64,000 nt of DNA from Paraburkholderia sp. BL10I2N1. Its GTDB lineage: Bacteria > Pseudomonadota > Gammaproteobacteria > Burkholderiales > Burkholderiaceae. The translations under genes and the position numbers were made by a program. Positions 1-8,741 of the stretch are shown one piece after another; position 1 is the first letter of the stretch; every line of letters starts with the position of its first letter. Under the pieces are notes generated by a model, which did not search any database, was not told the origin of the DNA, and saw only the letters and a program-made list of their open reading frames with translations. The stretch is taken from NCBI RefSeq assembly GCF_004361815.1, contig NZ_SNWA01000001.1, positions 3,906,001-3,970,000 of the forward strand, read 5' to 3'.

Positions 1-330
1 GAACTGATCGACCGCTTCGGCAAGCTGCCGCCGCAGGCGCATGCGCTGATCGAAACCCACCGTCTGCGGCTGGCCGCAAAACCGCTCGGCATTTCGAAGA
101 TCGATGCGGGCGAAGCGGTCATCGGGTTGCAATTCATCCCGAATCCACCCGTCGATGCGATGCGTATCATCGAGATGGTGCAGAAGCACAAGCACATCAA
201 GCTCGCGGGCCAGGACAAGCTGCGCATCGAAACGCGTACGCCCGATCTCGCGGTGCGCGTCTCGACCGTGAAAGAAACGTTGCGGGCGCTTGGCGCGCCG
301 TCTCGCGGCACCGCTGCCGCCGCTCGCTGA
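1..330 (+). CDS. mfd: Transcription-repair coupling factor Mfd, C-terminal 109 residues (5' end outside window)
   Basis: Open from the first base of the window to TGA at 330, so only the tail of a longer gene is present. It starts ELIDRFGKLPPQAHALIE, typical of the C-terminal regulatory domain of Mfd, which masks UvrA binding until Mfd is engaged on stalled RNA polymerase. Mfd is an ATP-driven DNA translocase that removes stalled polymerase and recruits UvrAB. No helicase motif lies in this fragment, so the call rests on the C-terminal domain alone. The last residues are Ala/Arg-rich and probably not conserved. argE follows after 116 bases on the same strand. Confidence 0.85.
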   Translation, partial: ELIDRFGKLPPQAHALIETHRLRLAAKPLGISKIDAGEAVIGLQFIPNPPVDAMRIIEMVQKHKHIKLAGQDKLRIETRTPDLAVRVSTVKETLRALGAPSRGTAAAAR

Positions 331-412
331 ACGTCGATGTTGCGGTGCGCCATGGGCGCGCCGCAACATGCGTTTTCTGCCGGATGCTTTGGCCGGGACT
401 ATGTTTTTTGGG

Positions 413-418
413 TATGAT
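413..418 (+). promoter_or_regulatory. Candidate -10 element for argE
   Basis: TATGAT lies 29 bases before the argE ATG in a locally AT-rich stretch (about 403-430) within otherwise GC-rich DNA. A weak -35 match (TTTGGC or TTGGCC, about 388-394) sits 18-19 bases upstream. Inferred from sequence only. Confidence 0.4.
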
Positions 419-446
419 CAAAAAATAACCAAGCTGGAGTCCTGCC

Positions 447-1700
447 ATGTCACACGCCGCTGAAGCAGCGCGATCCGCAGCACCGTCGTCCTCTTCCCCG
501 TCTTCTGCTTCCGCCTCTTCTGCCTCTCCCGCGTCGCTTCCCTGGGTCACACGGCTCGTGTCGATCGACACCGTCAGCCGCAATCCGAATCTCGGTCTGA
601 TCGAAATCGTGCGCGACGAACTGCGCGCCAAGGGTATCGAGGCGACGCTCACGCACGACGCAAGCGGCAAATGGGCCAATCTGTTCGCCACCGTGCCCGC
701 GCATGACGGCGAAACGAACGGCGGCATCGTGCTGTCGGGGCATACGGATGTGGTGCCCGTCGATGGCCAGCAATGGGACAGCGACCCTTTCAAGCCGGAG
801 ATCCGTGAAGACAGGTTGTTCGGCCGAGGCACCTGCGACATGAAGGGTTTTATCGGCGCCGCGCTCACGCTGCTGCCGCAGATGCAGAACACGAAGCTGG
901 CAAAGCCGATTCACTTTGCCCTTTCGTTCGACGAAGAAGTGGGTTGCGTCGGCGCGCCGCTCCTCATCGCCGACCTGATGAAACGCGGCGTGAAGCCGGA
1001 CGGCTGCATCGTCGGCGAACCGACCAGCATGCGCCCGATCATCGCGCACAAGGGCATCAACGCATATCAATGCTGCGTGCGCGGCCAGGCCGCGCATTCG
1101 TCGCTGACGCCCAAGGGGCTCAACGCGATCGAATACGCCGCGCGCCTCATCTGCTACATCCGCGACATGGCCGATCAGTTCCGCGAGCAAGGTCCGTTCG
1201 ACGAACTCTACGACGTGCCTTTCACGACGGCGCAGACCAGCACGATCCAGGGCGGCAACGCCATCAACACCGTACCCGCCGATTGCAGATTCGAGTTCGA
1301 ATTCCGCAATCTACCGACGCTCGATCCCGAGCCGATCTTCGCGCGTATCGACAAATACGCGAAGGAGACGCTGCTGCCGAAAATGCTGCGCGAGCATCCA
1401 TCCGCCGCGATCGAGATCACGAAGATCGCCGCGGCACCCGGGCTCGACTCGTCGGAACAGGCGGCGATCACGCAACTGGTACGCGCGCTGACCGCCGATC
1501 AGGACAGGCGCAAGGTCGCATACGGCACCGAAGCCGGGCTGTTTTCGCTCGCCGGCATTCCGAGCATCGTGTGCGGGCCGGGCGACATCCAGCAGGCGCA
1601 CAAGGCGAACGAATTCGTCGCGCTCGATCAACTGGATGCATGCGAACGCTTTCTCAGCAAGTTGATCCACAGCATGTCCGTGGATGCGCATACACACTGA
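447..1700 (+). CDS. argE: Acetylornithine deacetylase (M20 peptidase family)
   Basis: A 417-residue M20-family metal-dependent deacylase. ArgE hydrolyses N2-acetylornithine to ornithine and acetate in arginine synthesis. Visible family motifs are SGHTDVVPVDGQQW (first metal histidine and the following Asp), GRGTCDMKGF (bridging Asp) and FDEEVGC (catalytic Glu pair). A dimerisation-domain segment follows around residues 190-310. The start has a GGAG ribosome site 8 bases upstream. Residues 1-30 are a Ser/Ala-rich leader that is probably disordered. ArgE and DapE are close relatives; length and the sequence around the metal site favour ArgE. It lies 45 bases upstream of the dehydratase and may share its transcript. 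Confidence 0.85.
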   Translation: MSHAAEAARSAAPSSSSPSSASASSASPASLPWVTRLVSIDTVSRNPNLGLIEIVRDELRAKGIEATLTHDASGKWANLFATVPAHDGETNGGIVLSGHTDVVPVDGQQWDSDPFKPEIREDRLFGRGTCDMKGFIGAALTLLPQMQNTKLAKPIHFALSFDEEVGCVGAPLLIADLMKRGVKPDGCIVGEPTSMRPIIAHKGINAYQCCVRGQAAHSSLTPKGLNAIEYAARLICYIRDMADQFREQGPFDELYDVPFTTAQTSTIQGGNAINTVPADCRFEFEFRNLPTLDPEPIFARIDKYAKETLLPKMLREHPSAAIEITKIAAAPGLDSSEQAAITQLVRALTADQDRRKVAYGTEAGLFSLAGIPSIVCGPGDIQQAHKANEFVALDQLDACERFLSKLIHSMSVDAHTH

Positions 1701-1745
1701 AGCTCGCACACCCACCCATCACGATCGTTCGAAGACAGGCACGCC

Positions 1746-2771
1746 ATGTCCACCGGCACTCCACAGCACACCGACCACACCATCGACGGTGAGCCGATCC
1801 CGACGCTCGACGACATCGCCGCGCAGCATTTTGCGCTGACGCCGTGGGTGGTCCGAACTCCTGTGTTCGAACGGCACGATTTTCCGTCGCTGGAAGGCAC
1901 GACCCTCAATTTCAAGTTCGAACTGCTGCAGTCGGGTGGAAGCTTCAAGGCACGTGGCGCGTTCACCAACCTGCTCGCGCTCGACGAAGCCCAGCGTAGC
2001 GCGGGCGTGACATGCGTGTCCGGCGGCAATCATGCGATCGCGGTCGCGTATGCGGCGATGCGGCTCGGTATCAGCGCGAAGGTCGTACTGTTCCGCTCCG
2101 CGAATCCGGCACGAGTTGCACTGTGCCGGCAGTTTCAGGCGGAAGTGGTGATATCGGGCGGCCCGGCGGAAGCGTTCGACCTCGTGCGCCGGATCGAGGC
2201 GGAAGAAGGCCGCTACTACGTGCATCCGTTCAACGGCTACCGCACGGTGCTCGGCACATCGACCCTCGGTTATGAATGGGCGACGCAAACGCCCGACCTC
2301 GATGCGGTGATCGTGCCGATCGGCGGCGGCGGCCTTGCGGCCGGCGTCTCGACCGCGTTGCGGCTCGCCAATCCGCGCGTGCATATCTATGGCGTCGAAC
2401 CCGTCGGTGCCGACGCGATGAGCAAAAGCTTTGCGGCCAACCATACGGTCAAGCTGCATCATCTGCACAGCATCGCCGATTCGCTGATGGCGCCATACAC
2501 CGAGCAATACAGCTACGAGTTGTGTCGTCGCCATATCGACCGGATCGTGACCGTCTCCGACGACGAACTGTGCGTCGCGATGCTCACGCTCTTCAATCAG
2601 CTCAAGCTCGCAGTCGAGCCGGCCTGCGCGGCCGCAACCGCCGCGCTGCTCGGCCCGCTGCGCGAGACGTTGCAGGGCAGGCGCGTGGGCGTTCTGCTGT
2701 GCGGCACCAATACCGATCCGGCCTCCTTCACGCAATACATCGAACGCGCCCAGGCTTTGACGCGCGGGTGA
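1746..2771 (+). CDS. PLP-dependent threonine/serine dehydratase, fold type II
   Basis: A 341-residue enzyme of the threonine ammonia-lyase/serine dehydratase group. GGSFKARGA carries the lysine that binds pyridoxal phosphate, SGGNHA is the phosphate/substrate loop, GGGGLAAG is the glycine-rich PLP phosphate cup, and CGTNTD lies near the C-terminus. There is no C-terminal ACT regulatory domain, so it resembles the short catabolic enzymes more than biosynthetic IlvA of about 500 residues. The exact substrate (threonine, serine or hydroxyaspartate) cannot be settled here. It follows argE by 45 bases on the same strand. Confidence 0.75.
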   Translation: MSTGTPQHTDHTIDGEPIPTLDDIAAQHFALTPWVVRTPVFERHDFPSLEGTTLNFKFELLQSGGSFKARGAFTNLLALDEAQRSAGVTCVSGGNHAIAVAYAAMRLGISAKVVLFRSANPARVALCRQFQAEVVISGGPAEAFDLVRRIEAEEGRYYVHPFNGYRTVLGTSTLGYEWATQTPDLDAVIVPIGGGGLAAGVSTALRLANPRVHIYGVEPVGADAMSKSFAANHTVKLHHLHSIADSLMAPYTEQYSYELCRRHIDRIVTVSDDELCVAMLTLFNQLKLAVEPACAAATAALLGPLRETLQGRRVGVLLCGTNTDPASFTQYIERAQALTRG

Positions 2772-2862
2772 GCGTTGGCGCTGTCGTTCTGTTCGCACTG
2801 GCGAGGCGAGTCTGTATCGATATCGCCATCAGGAATGACACGGCCGAAGAAGAAATGAAAGT

Positions 2863-2896
2863 ATCCCGGTCCCTGTCAGGAATAAACTACCGGGAT
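2863..2896 (+). terminator. Inverted repeat after the dehydratase gene, weak terminator candidate
   Basis: ATCCCGGT (2863-2870) and ACCGGGAT (2889-2896) form a perfect 8-base inverted repeat with an 18-base loop, 92 bases after the dehydratase stop. It is followed by TTGTGG rather than a T run, so termination is uncertain. It may instead be an operator upstream of mscL. Confidence 0.3.
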
Positions 2897-3009
2897 TTGT
2901 GGCTGGGAAAGCAAAACCCTATCCGCCCCTTGATACGTTCGCTATCATTGCCCTGTCGGCAAACGCCAAACCGAGGGCATTCGCCTCGTTTTTACGGAGG
3001 AAGCGATCT

Positions 3010-3456
3010 ATGAGCATGATCCAGGAATTCAAGGAATTCGCAGTCAAAGGCAACGTGATGGATCTCGCTGTCGGCGTCATTATCGGCGGCGCATTTTCCA
3101 CCATCGTCAATTCCATCGTGAAGGACCTGATCATGCCGGTTGTCGGTGTCGTCACCGGCGGCCTTGATTTCTCCAACAAGTTCGTCAAGCTCGGCCATAT
3201 TCCCGACACGTACCGGGGCAATCCCGATTCATATAAAGACCTGCAGGCGGCCGGCGTCGCCGTATTCGGTTATGGATCGTTCATTACGGTGTTGATCAAC
3301 TTCATCATTCTCGCGTTCATCATTTTCATGATGGTGAAGTTCATCAACAATCTCCGTAAGCCAGCGGACGCCGCACCAGCCGCACCGCCAGCGCCGACAG
3401 AAGATGTGTTGCTGCTGCGTGATATCCGCGACACGTTGAAGAATCAGCAACGCTGA
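3010..3456 (+). CDS. mscL: Large-conductance mechanosensitive channel MscL
   Basis: A 148-residue inner-membrane channel that opens under membrane tension to release solutes on hypo-osmotic shock. The N-terminal amphipathic segment [20 protein letters not shown] leads into TM1 (about residues 18-45), which has the family's [14 protein letters not shown] pattern. A periplasmic loop follows, then TM2 (about 80-105) and a C-terminal helical bundle ending near [13 protein letters not shown]. The ATG at 3010 is chosen because GGAGG lies about 9 bases upstream; an upstream in-frame Met at 2899 would add 37 residues with no MscL similarity. A strong terminator follows. Confidence 0.95.
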   Translation: MSMIQEFKEFAVKGNVMDLAVGVIIGGAFSTIVNSIVKDLIMPVVGVVTGGLDFSNKFVKLGHIPDTYRGNPDSYKDLQAAGVAVFGYGSFITVLINFIILAFIIFMMVKFINNLRKPADAAPAAPPAPTEDVLLLRDIRDTLKNQQR

Positions 3457-3492
3457 TTTTCGCGCGCTGACGCGCCTGAAGAAGCGACGAAA

Positions 3493-3528
3493 AGGCCTGC
3501 GTGGAATGCCACGCAGGCCTCTTTTTTT
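3493..3528 (+). terminator. Rho-independent terminator between mscL and the hybrid kinase (probably bidirectional)
   Basis: AGGCCTGCGTGG (3493-3504), loop AATG, CCACGCAGGCCT (3509-3520) is a perfect 12-bp stem followed by C and seven T. The left side is preceded by AAAA, giving a shorter U tract for minus-strand transcription. It sits between convergent genes. Confidence 0.9.
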
Positions 3529-3538
3529 CACATGTATC

Positions 3539-5533
3539 TCAACGCGCGGCCGCTTCCGCCCCACCCGCTTTTCCTGCTTTCACCGTCGCTGCCCGTTCGA
3601 TCACCTCTTCGAGCTGGATGAAATTGACGGGCTTCGTCAGATGCGACGTGAAACCGGCCGCGAGACAACGGCGCACGTCATCGTCCGTGCCGAAGCCCGT
3701 CAGGGCGACGGCCGGTGCATCCGAGTGCTCGCGGAAAGCAGTAATGAAGTCGAGCCCGGTGCCATCAGGCAAGCCGACGTCGCTCACGATCAGGTCGAAG
3801 TCCGTCGCCTGCGTGGCGGTAAGCGCGTCGGCCACTCGGCCCACCACCGTGACATCGTGGCCAAGCCCGTTGATCAGCTGCGACATCACTTCCGCTGTGT
3901 CGATGTGATCCTCGATCAACAGGATAGTAAGCACGCCTGCCGGATGCGATGCGGCGGGTATGGCCACGACGATTTCTTCGACCGGCTTCGCTGCCGTCGG
4001 CAACGTAATGGTGAAAGTCGCGCCGCAATGCGCGCCCGGGCTTCGCGCCGTGACTGTGCCCCCGTGTACGTCGGTCAGCGCCTTCGTGATCGCGAGCCCA
4101 AGCCCGAGCCCGCCGAACTGGCGCGTCATGCTCTGGCCGCCCTGCTCGAACGCGTTGAACAACTTGTCGATCTGTTCGGGCTCGATGCCGATGCCGGTAT
4201 CTTCGACCGAAATCTGCACCTGCATCCGCTCGTCCTGTGTGCGAACGTAGATGTGGCCGCCATCGGGCGTGAACTTCGCCGCGTTGCGGATCAGATTCCA
4301 GAGCATCTGCTGGAGCCGTGCACGGTCCGCAAGCACGTAGCGATGCTGCGCCGTCTTCTCGACGTGCACGTCCTGCTGCTTGACCTGAATTTCGCTGCGA
4401 AAGAGTTCGAGCACGCTATCGATGACGTCATGCACATCGACGGTTTCCAGCGCCAGGCGCAGCTTGCCGTTCGCGACCCGCGTGAGGTCGAGCAGATCGT
4501 CGATCAGCCGCGCTTCGAGTTCGACGTTGCGGCGGATCATCCTGACGCCGGCACGCGCGCTCTCCGGCAAGTCGGGCACCCCTTCCAGCACGCGTGCGCA
4601 GGCAAGCACGGGCGTGAGCGGCGTGCGCAATTCGTGCGACAGCATCGCGAGAAAGCGGTCCTTCGAACGGTTCGCCTCTTCGGCGGCCTGGCGGGCGGCC
4701 TGCTCCGATGCAAGCAGGCGTTCGCGCTCCTCGATGGCTTCGCGCTCGGGATGGATGTCGGTGCAACTACCGAACCACTTGCTCACGCCACCGTGCTGAT
4801 CATGCACGGCGACGATGCGCGCGTCGAACCAGCGCCACGCGCCATCGTGGCGGCGGATCCTGAGCTCGTGCCGGTAATCCGATGCCCCCGTGCTCACCGT
4901 CTTCAGCCACGTCCGGCGAATTTCCTCGCGATCGTCCGGATGAACCGCGTCGAGCCAGGCGAGCCCGAGCGAGCCGGCTTCGTCGAGACCCGTGTATTCG
5001 AACCACTGTTTCGACAGGAAATCGCAGTCGCCATTGGCGCTGCAGGTCAGCACCAGGTGAGGCAACGCTTCGGACAGTGAGCGGTAGTGCGCTTCGCGGT
5101 CGCGCAGCTTCTCCGCTTCCGCCGATGCCTTCTGCATCCGCACCTGGGACTGTACGCGCTCGACGGCCTCGGGCAGATAGTCGAGGTAATCGCCCGACTT
5201 GGGCACGACGTCCGACACCCCGGCGCGCAAGGCTTCAATCACCCGCGACTCGTCGGTAAAACCGGTGACGAGAATCGCCGGGATCCGCACACCCTCGACG
5301 CGCAGTCGCCGGAAGAAATCGAGACCTGTCTCAGCGCCGTTCAACTGATAGTCGAGCACCAGCAGGTCTGGCGCTTCAATGCCGATCAGTTCGCGCGCGC
5401 GTTGAACCGTCGTGCAGGTCGCGACATGGCAGCCGGCACGGTCGAGCGACTTCCGCGCGAGAAGCAGAATACCCTCGTCGTCGTCGACCACGAGGACGCG
5501 CGCGGCCATTGGCGGAGAAACGTCGTCGGTCAT
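3539..5533 (-). CDS. Hybrid sensor histidine kinase/response regulator (REC-PAS-HisKA-HATPase-REC)
   Basis: A 664-residue soluble hybrid kinase. An N-terminal receiver (about 12-125) has phospho-acceptor Asp61 in LLVLDYQLNG. A PAS domain (about 145-265) is followed by a coiled stretch, then the dimerisation domain with His300 in FLAMLSHELRTP. The ATPase domain shows NLIRNAAKF, EDTGIGI and GLGLGLAI. The C-terminal receiver (about 535-650) has Asp585 in LIVSDVGLPDG. There is no membrane segment, so input probably arrives by phosphotransfer to the first receiver and through PAS. The start at 5533 (MTDDVSPP) is preferred; in-frame codons upstream encode non-conserved sequence. It is the last gene of a three-gene minus-strand signalling cluster, 99 bases after the receiver gene. 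Confidence 0.88.
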   Translation of the reverse strand: MTDDVSPPMAARVLVVDDDEGILLLARKSLDRAGCHVATCTTVQRARELIGIEAPDLLVLDYQLNGAETGLDFFRRLRVEGVRIPAILVTGFTDESRVIEALRAGVSDVVPKSGDYLDYLPEAVERVQSQVRMQKASAEAEKLRDREAHYRSLSEALPHLVLTCSANGDCDFLSKQWFEYTGLDEAGSLGLAWLDAVHPDDREEIRRTWLKTVSTGASDYRHELRIRRHDGAWRWFDARIVAVHDQHGGVSKWFGSCTDIHPEREAIEERERLLASEQAARQAAEEANRSKDRFLAMLSHELRTPLTPVLACARVLEGVPDLPESARAGVRMIRRNVELEARLIDDLLDLTRVANGKLRLALETVDVHDVIDSVLELFRSEIQVKQQDVHVEKTAQHRYVLADRARLQQMLWNLIRNAAKFTPDGGHIYVRTQDERMQVQISVEDTGIGIEPEQIDKLFNAFEQGGQSMTRQFGGLGLGLAITKALTDVHGGTVTARSPGAHCGATFTITLPTAAKPVEEIVVAIPAASHPAGVLTILLIEDHIDTAEVMSQLINGLGHDVTVVGRVADALTATQATDFDLIVSDVGLPDGTGLDFITAFREHSDAPAVALTGFGTDDDVRRCLAAGFTSHLTKPVNFIQLEEVIERAATVKAGKAGGAEAAAR

Positions 5534-5632
5534 GCTGGTCTTTTTTCTCTGAAGGCCTTTTTGTGGCGAACAGGGTGCATTGGGCGCCGCCAATGCCGGC
5601 ATTGCAGGCCTGCGCACTGCAACGCACAACCC

Positions 5633-6112
5633 TTACGATGATGAAAGCCGCTGCCCCGCCGGCAGCTTCACGACCTGCAAAAAGAAGCCCAGCCGGCGCA
5701 CTGCCTCGATAAAGGCATCATATTCGACCGGCTTGGTAATGTAGACGTTGCAACCAAGTTCATAACATCGCTCGATCTCGCGCGGGTCGTCGGTTGTCGT
5801 GAGGACGATGACAGGCAGCGCGGCGGTCGAAGGCGCCTCCTTCAGGCGGCGCAGCACTTCGAAGCCGTCGACGCGCGGCATCTTCAGGTCCAGCAGCACG
5901 ACGAAGTTGGCGAGATCGTCACGCGACAGACGGGCAGGCGCCGCCGTGTCGGCCGGCGGTGCGCCGAAAAAGTAATCCAGCGCGTCCTGGCCGTCGCCAA
6001 AACGGATGAAGCCATTCGTCAGGCCAGCGCGGCGCAGATTGCGCTCGACGAGCGTGGCGTGTCCATCGTCATCCTCGATCAGGATGATGCCCACCGATTC
6101 CCCTTGTGTCAT
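5633..6112 (-). CDS. Single-domain response regulator, Rcp1-like
   Basis: A 159-residue stand-alone receiver with no output domain. IILIEDDDGH carries the acidic pocket, VVLLDLKMPR carries phospho-acceptor Asp75, VLTTTDD gives the conserved Thr, and YITKPVEYDAF gives the conserved Lys. The long alpha2-beta3 insertion (around residues 45-70) and the LRRAGLTNGF segment match the Rcp1 type usually partnered with phytochrome-like or CHASE-type kinases. It lies 32 bases after the membrane kinase, so the two are probably co-transcribed. It likely shuttles phosphate between that kinase and the hybrid kinase or acts on an unlinked target. Confidence 0.88.
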   Translation of the reverse strand: MTQGESVGIILIEDDDGHATLVERNLRRAGLTNGFIRFGDGQDALDYFFGAPPADTAAPARLSRDDLANFVVLLDLKMPRVDGFEVLRRLKEAPSTAALPVIVLTTTDDPREIERCYELGCNVYITKPVEYDAFIEAVRRLGFFLQVVKLPAGQRLSSS

Positions 6113-6144
6113 GCTGCCCTCCGTGTCCGGCGTTCACCGTGCTT

Positions 6145-7758
6145 TCATGACATGCGTACCGGCTGATCCGGCAGCGCAACGTAAAACGTCGAGCCCATTC
6201 CCTCCACCGATTCCACCCAGGCCCGCCCGCCGTGGCGTTCGGCAATACGCCGCACGAGCACGAGACCGATGCCCTCGCCTTTGGCCACGTCGCCGTGCAG
6301 GCGCTGGAAGGCACGAAATACCTTCGACATGTAGGCCGCTGAAATCCCGAGGCCATTGTCGCGCACATAGTAAGTGCGCGTACTGTTTCCCACGGGGTGA
6401 GCCTGATCGACGGGATCGGCCTCGAGAACGCCCACTTCGATGCGTCCCGGCCGTGCCGGATCGAGATAACTGAGCGCGTTCGCAATCAGATTGCGGAAGA
6501 TCTGCTCGATCGCGACCGGGTCGCCCCACGCGGGCGGCAGGTCCCGGACAGTCACCACGGCCGCCCGCTCGCGCGTCGCAGACTGCAACGTATCGAGCAC
6601 TTTCGCAACCGTCTGGCCGACGCTTACCCGTTGCCAGTGGTACTCGAGACGCCCGGCGCGCGAGATGCGCAACAGCGAGTCGATGATCGCCGCCGCCTGG
6701 GTCACCGCCGTACGCAAAAACTGCAACGATTCGCGCACGTCGCCGTCGAGCACTGCGGCAAGCCGCTGCTGCTGGGGCTCCGGCGGGCGGGCCGATTCGA
6801 TCGTTGCGCGCAGGTCGTCGTACGAGACCTGCAATTCTTTCGAAAAGCCCTGCAGGTTGACGAGTGGCGAGCGCAGATCGTGCGATACGCTGTAGATGAA
6901 CATCTCGTTTTCCTGCGTGCCCTGCCGCAATTCCTCGTTGACGGCCGCCAGTTCGACAGCGCGCGCCTCAAGTCTTGCCTTGAGCGACTCATGCTCGAGC
7001 CCTGCGGTTTGCAGCCGGGCGCCGGTCTGGTGCAGCACGGCGTCGAGCCCGGCGATCTCGTCGTTGCCTCTCAAAGGCGCGGCGAGCGGCGCGCCGTTGC
7101 CAAGGCGGCCGGCATTACCGGTCAGCACCTCGATGCGCTGCCCAAAATGACGCGCGAACACCCATGCCGTCAGCGCCCAGATCAGCATCGAACCCACCAC
7201 CGCGGCGATCAGCGTGATCTGCTGGCGCTGCCGGTTGTCCACGAACGCCGCCAGGTGCTGCGCATCAAGGCGCGACTCCTCGTCGACAAATGCATCCAGG
7301 CGGTCATGAAACAAGGCGATCGGCGCAGGAATGTCGTCGCGCTCCGAAGCAATGAGGGGCGCGAGGCTGCTTCCGTTGTGCGATGCCGCCACGACCGCGG
7401 CGGCATGGGCACGATAGCTATCGACGGCGCCGCGCATATCATGGACCCGCCGCACCTGGCGGGAGTTGCCCGCAACCAGTCGTTCGAGATGAGAGAGCCG
7501 TTCGTCGAGGTCGACCCATATTGCAGGCCGGTCCGTGAACGACACGTCGTTGACGATGAGCGCCGTGCGCAGCCGCGCGGCCTCGCGCAGCAAGGGGTCC
7601 ATCGTCGCCGAGGCCTGGTAGAGAATCTGCTTGCTGCTTGACACCCACTGTGCGGACTGCGCGGTCTGTTGCTGCGTATCGAACACGGCACCGAGCAGCG
7701 CCAGTTCGACGACACCTGGTACTGCGATCAGAAGAAGACCCTTGGCAAGCAGTTTCAT
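6145..7758 (-). CDS. Membrane sensor histidine kinase with CHASE3-like periplasmic domain
   Basis: A 537-residue kinase. TM1 spans about 7-25; a periplasmic helical domain of about 150 residues (30-178) resembles CHASE3 in size and position; TM2 spans about 181-203; a HAMP-like linker runs to about 255. A coiled coil precedes His293 in FIYSVSHDLRSP. The ATPase domain has NLIANALSY, RDNGLGI and GEGIGLVLV. The HisKA sequence is of the kind paired with Rcp1-like receivers, matching its neighbour. The start at 7758 (MKLLAKGLLL) is chosen because it opens directly into TM1; an upstream Met at 7812 would add 18 charged residues. It is the first gene of the cluster. The ligand is unknown. Confidence 0.85.
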   Translation of the reverse strand: MKLLAKGLLLIAVPGVVELALLGAVFDTQQQTAQSAQWVSSSKQILYQASATMDPLLREAARLRTALIVNDVSFTDRPAIWVDLDERLSHLERLVAGNSRQVRRVHDMRGAVDSYRAHAAAVVAASHNGSSLAPLIASERDDIPAPIALFHDRLDAFVDEESRLDAQHLAAFVDNRQRQQITLIAAVVGSMLIWALTAWVFARHFGQRIEVLTGNAGRLGNGAPLAAPLRGNDEIAGLDAVLHQTGARLQTAGLEHESLKARLEARAVELAAVNEELRQGTQENEMFIYSVSHDLRSPLVNLQGFSKELQVSYDDLRATIESARPPEPQQQRLAAVLDGDVRESLQFLRTAVTQAAAIIDSLLRISRAGRLEYHWQRVSVGQTVAKVLDTLQSATRERAAVVTVRDLPPAWGDPVAIEQIFRNLIANALSYLDPARPGRIEVGVLEADPVDQAHPVGNSTRTYYVRDNGLGISAAYMSKVFRAFQRLHGDVAKGEGIGLVLVRRIAERHGGRAWVESVEGMGSTFYVALPDQPVRMS

Positions 7759-8158
7759 GTTCGTCCGGCAGCCTTTGCAATCGTGGCGGCATGTCGCCCG
7801 AGCCCTCGCCACAGAGGCATCCCGGCGCCGTTCATGGGTTCAATGCACACACCCTCGTCCCTCCGCCCGGGCCATTATCGACGGGTACCCGGCATACTTC
7901 AACGAGCTGCAAAGGCGCGGCAGAGAGGCGGTGCCGCACACAAAAAACAGCATTTTTTATGGGTGCCGGAGTCACCAGCGCGGCGGCTGAGTCTATTATG
8001 GAGTTAGATGTTCGGAGATGCGAAAGCGCGCGGCGAGCAAATACGGCATGAATCGTGCGGGTGGTGTGAGGCAGACGAACCGTCGAATCACCGTGAATCC
8101 GACATCACCGTATGCTATAAAAGATCGACGTGCGGCGCGCGAAGCCGGGAGTGGTCGC
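7759..8158. other. Divergent intergenic region, 400 bases
   Basis: No convincing gene. It lies between the divergent sensor-kinase gene and the small unknown gene at 8159. It is locally less GC-rich than the flanks, with TATTAT at 7994-7999 and an extended -10 at 8113-8121. No tRNA or riboswitch-like fold is apparent by eye. Confidence 0.6.
8113..8121 (+). promoter_or_regulatory. Extended -10 promoter candidate
   Basis: TGC followed by TATAAA gives an extended -10 element. No good -35 is seen at the normal distance. A start near 8128 would put the transcript 5' end about 30 bases before the ATG at 8159. Confidence 0.45.
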
Positions 8159-8656
8159 ATGAGGACGCTGCGTTTCTTGCAATTCTTTTTCAGGCGAATT
8201 TTTATGTCCTTCCCGAAAAAGCGTAGGCGCGCGAAGGCGGACGGCGATGAGTCGTTTCTCGCCGTGCTACGGCATTTCAAGCCGTTCGGCCAGCTCGACA
8301 CGAAGATCGCGCGGGCCCGTGCGCAAGATGAGCCTGTGCTCTACGCTCATGTTCTTCCAGGGCTCGATGTGCTGCTGTGCAGCGTGCGCGGCGCGCATCC
8401 GCCTTATCCCGAGATCGCCGAACTACGTCGTCGCTGTATCGAGTCGATTGCGAACGCGCTGGAGCAGCCGCTCGATGGACTCGAGAACGGCGGCTACTGG
8501 TATGAAGCCAACGGCTTCGGTTTCCTGGTGTTCGCAAGCCGTGCACGAGCGCGGATCCTGCCCGAGTTCGGTGCGGCCAAGGCCGCGGCTGGTGCGCGAC
8601 GCGGCGTTCGCAGACAGGACGCGGCAGGCGATGCAGCCCCGCGGTCGCTTCGGTAA
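8159..8656 (+). CDS. Conserved-looking hypothetical protein, 165 residues
   Basis: I do not recognise this protein. It has a short hydrophobic and basic start (MRTLRFLQFFFRRIF), a basic patch KKRRRAK, then a globular core of about 100 residues (from about 35 to 135) containing VLPGLDVLLCSVRGAHPPYP and GYWYEANGFGFLVFASRARA. The C-terminus is Ala/Arg-rich and probably disordered. The ATG at 8159 has GGGAG 7-11 bases upstream; the internal Met at 8204 is the alternative start, with a poorer ribosome site. Codon use resembles that of the neighbours. A 10-bp stem terminator follows. It may be a small cytosolic protein restricted to this family of bacteria. Confidence 0.55.
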   Translation: MRTLRFLQFFFRRIFMSFPKKRRRAKADGDESFLAVLRHFKPFGQLDTKIARARAQDEPVLYAHVLPGLDVLLCSVRGAHPPYPEIAELRRRCIESIANALEQPLDGLENGGYWYEANGFGFLVFASRARARILPEFGAAKAAAGARRGVRRQDAAGDAAPRSLR

Positions 8657-8694
8657 TTCTCAGGTTAATCCCTTGCGATAACCTTTATCTTCGA

Positions 8695-8723
8695 CGGCGG
8701 AGCAGTGATGCTCCGCCGCTTTC
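8695..8723 (+). terminator. Hairpin terminator candidate between convergent genes
   Basis: CGGCGGAGCA (8695-8704), loop GTGA, TGCTCCGCCG (8709-8718) is a perfect 10-bp stem followed by CTTTCG. The T tract is weak. It lies between a plus-strand gene ending at 8656 and the minus-strand asmA-like gene ending at 8777. Confidence 0.6.
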
Positions 8724-8741
8724 GTGTGTCGGCTTCACCAC

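Noticed and set aside
2854..3013. A 52-codon frame ending in an ATGA overlap with mscL
   Set aside because: It has a purine-rich upstream stretch but contains the inverted repeat at 2863-2896, resembles no protein, and mscL has its own strong ribosome site.
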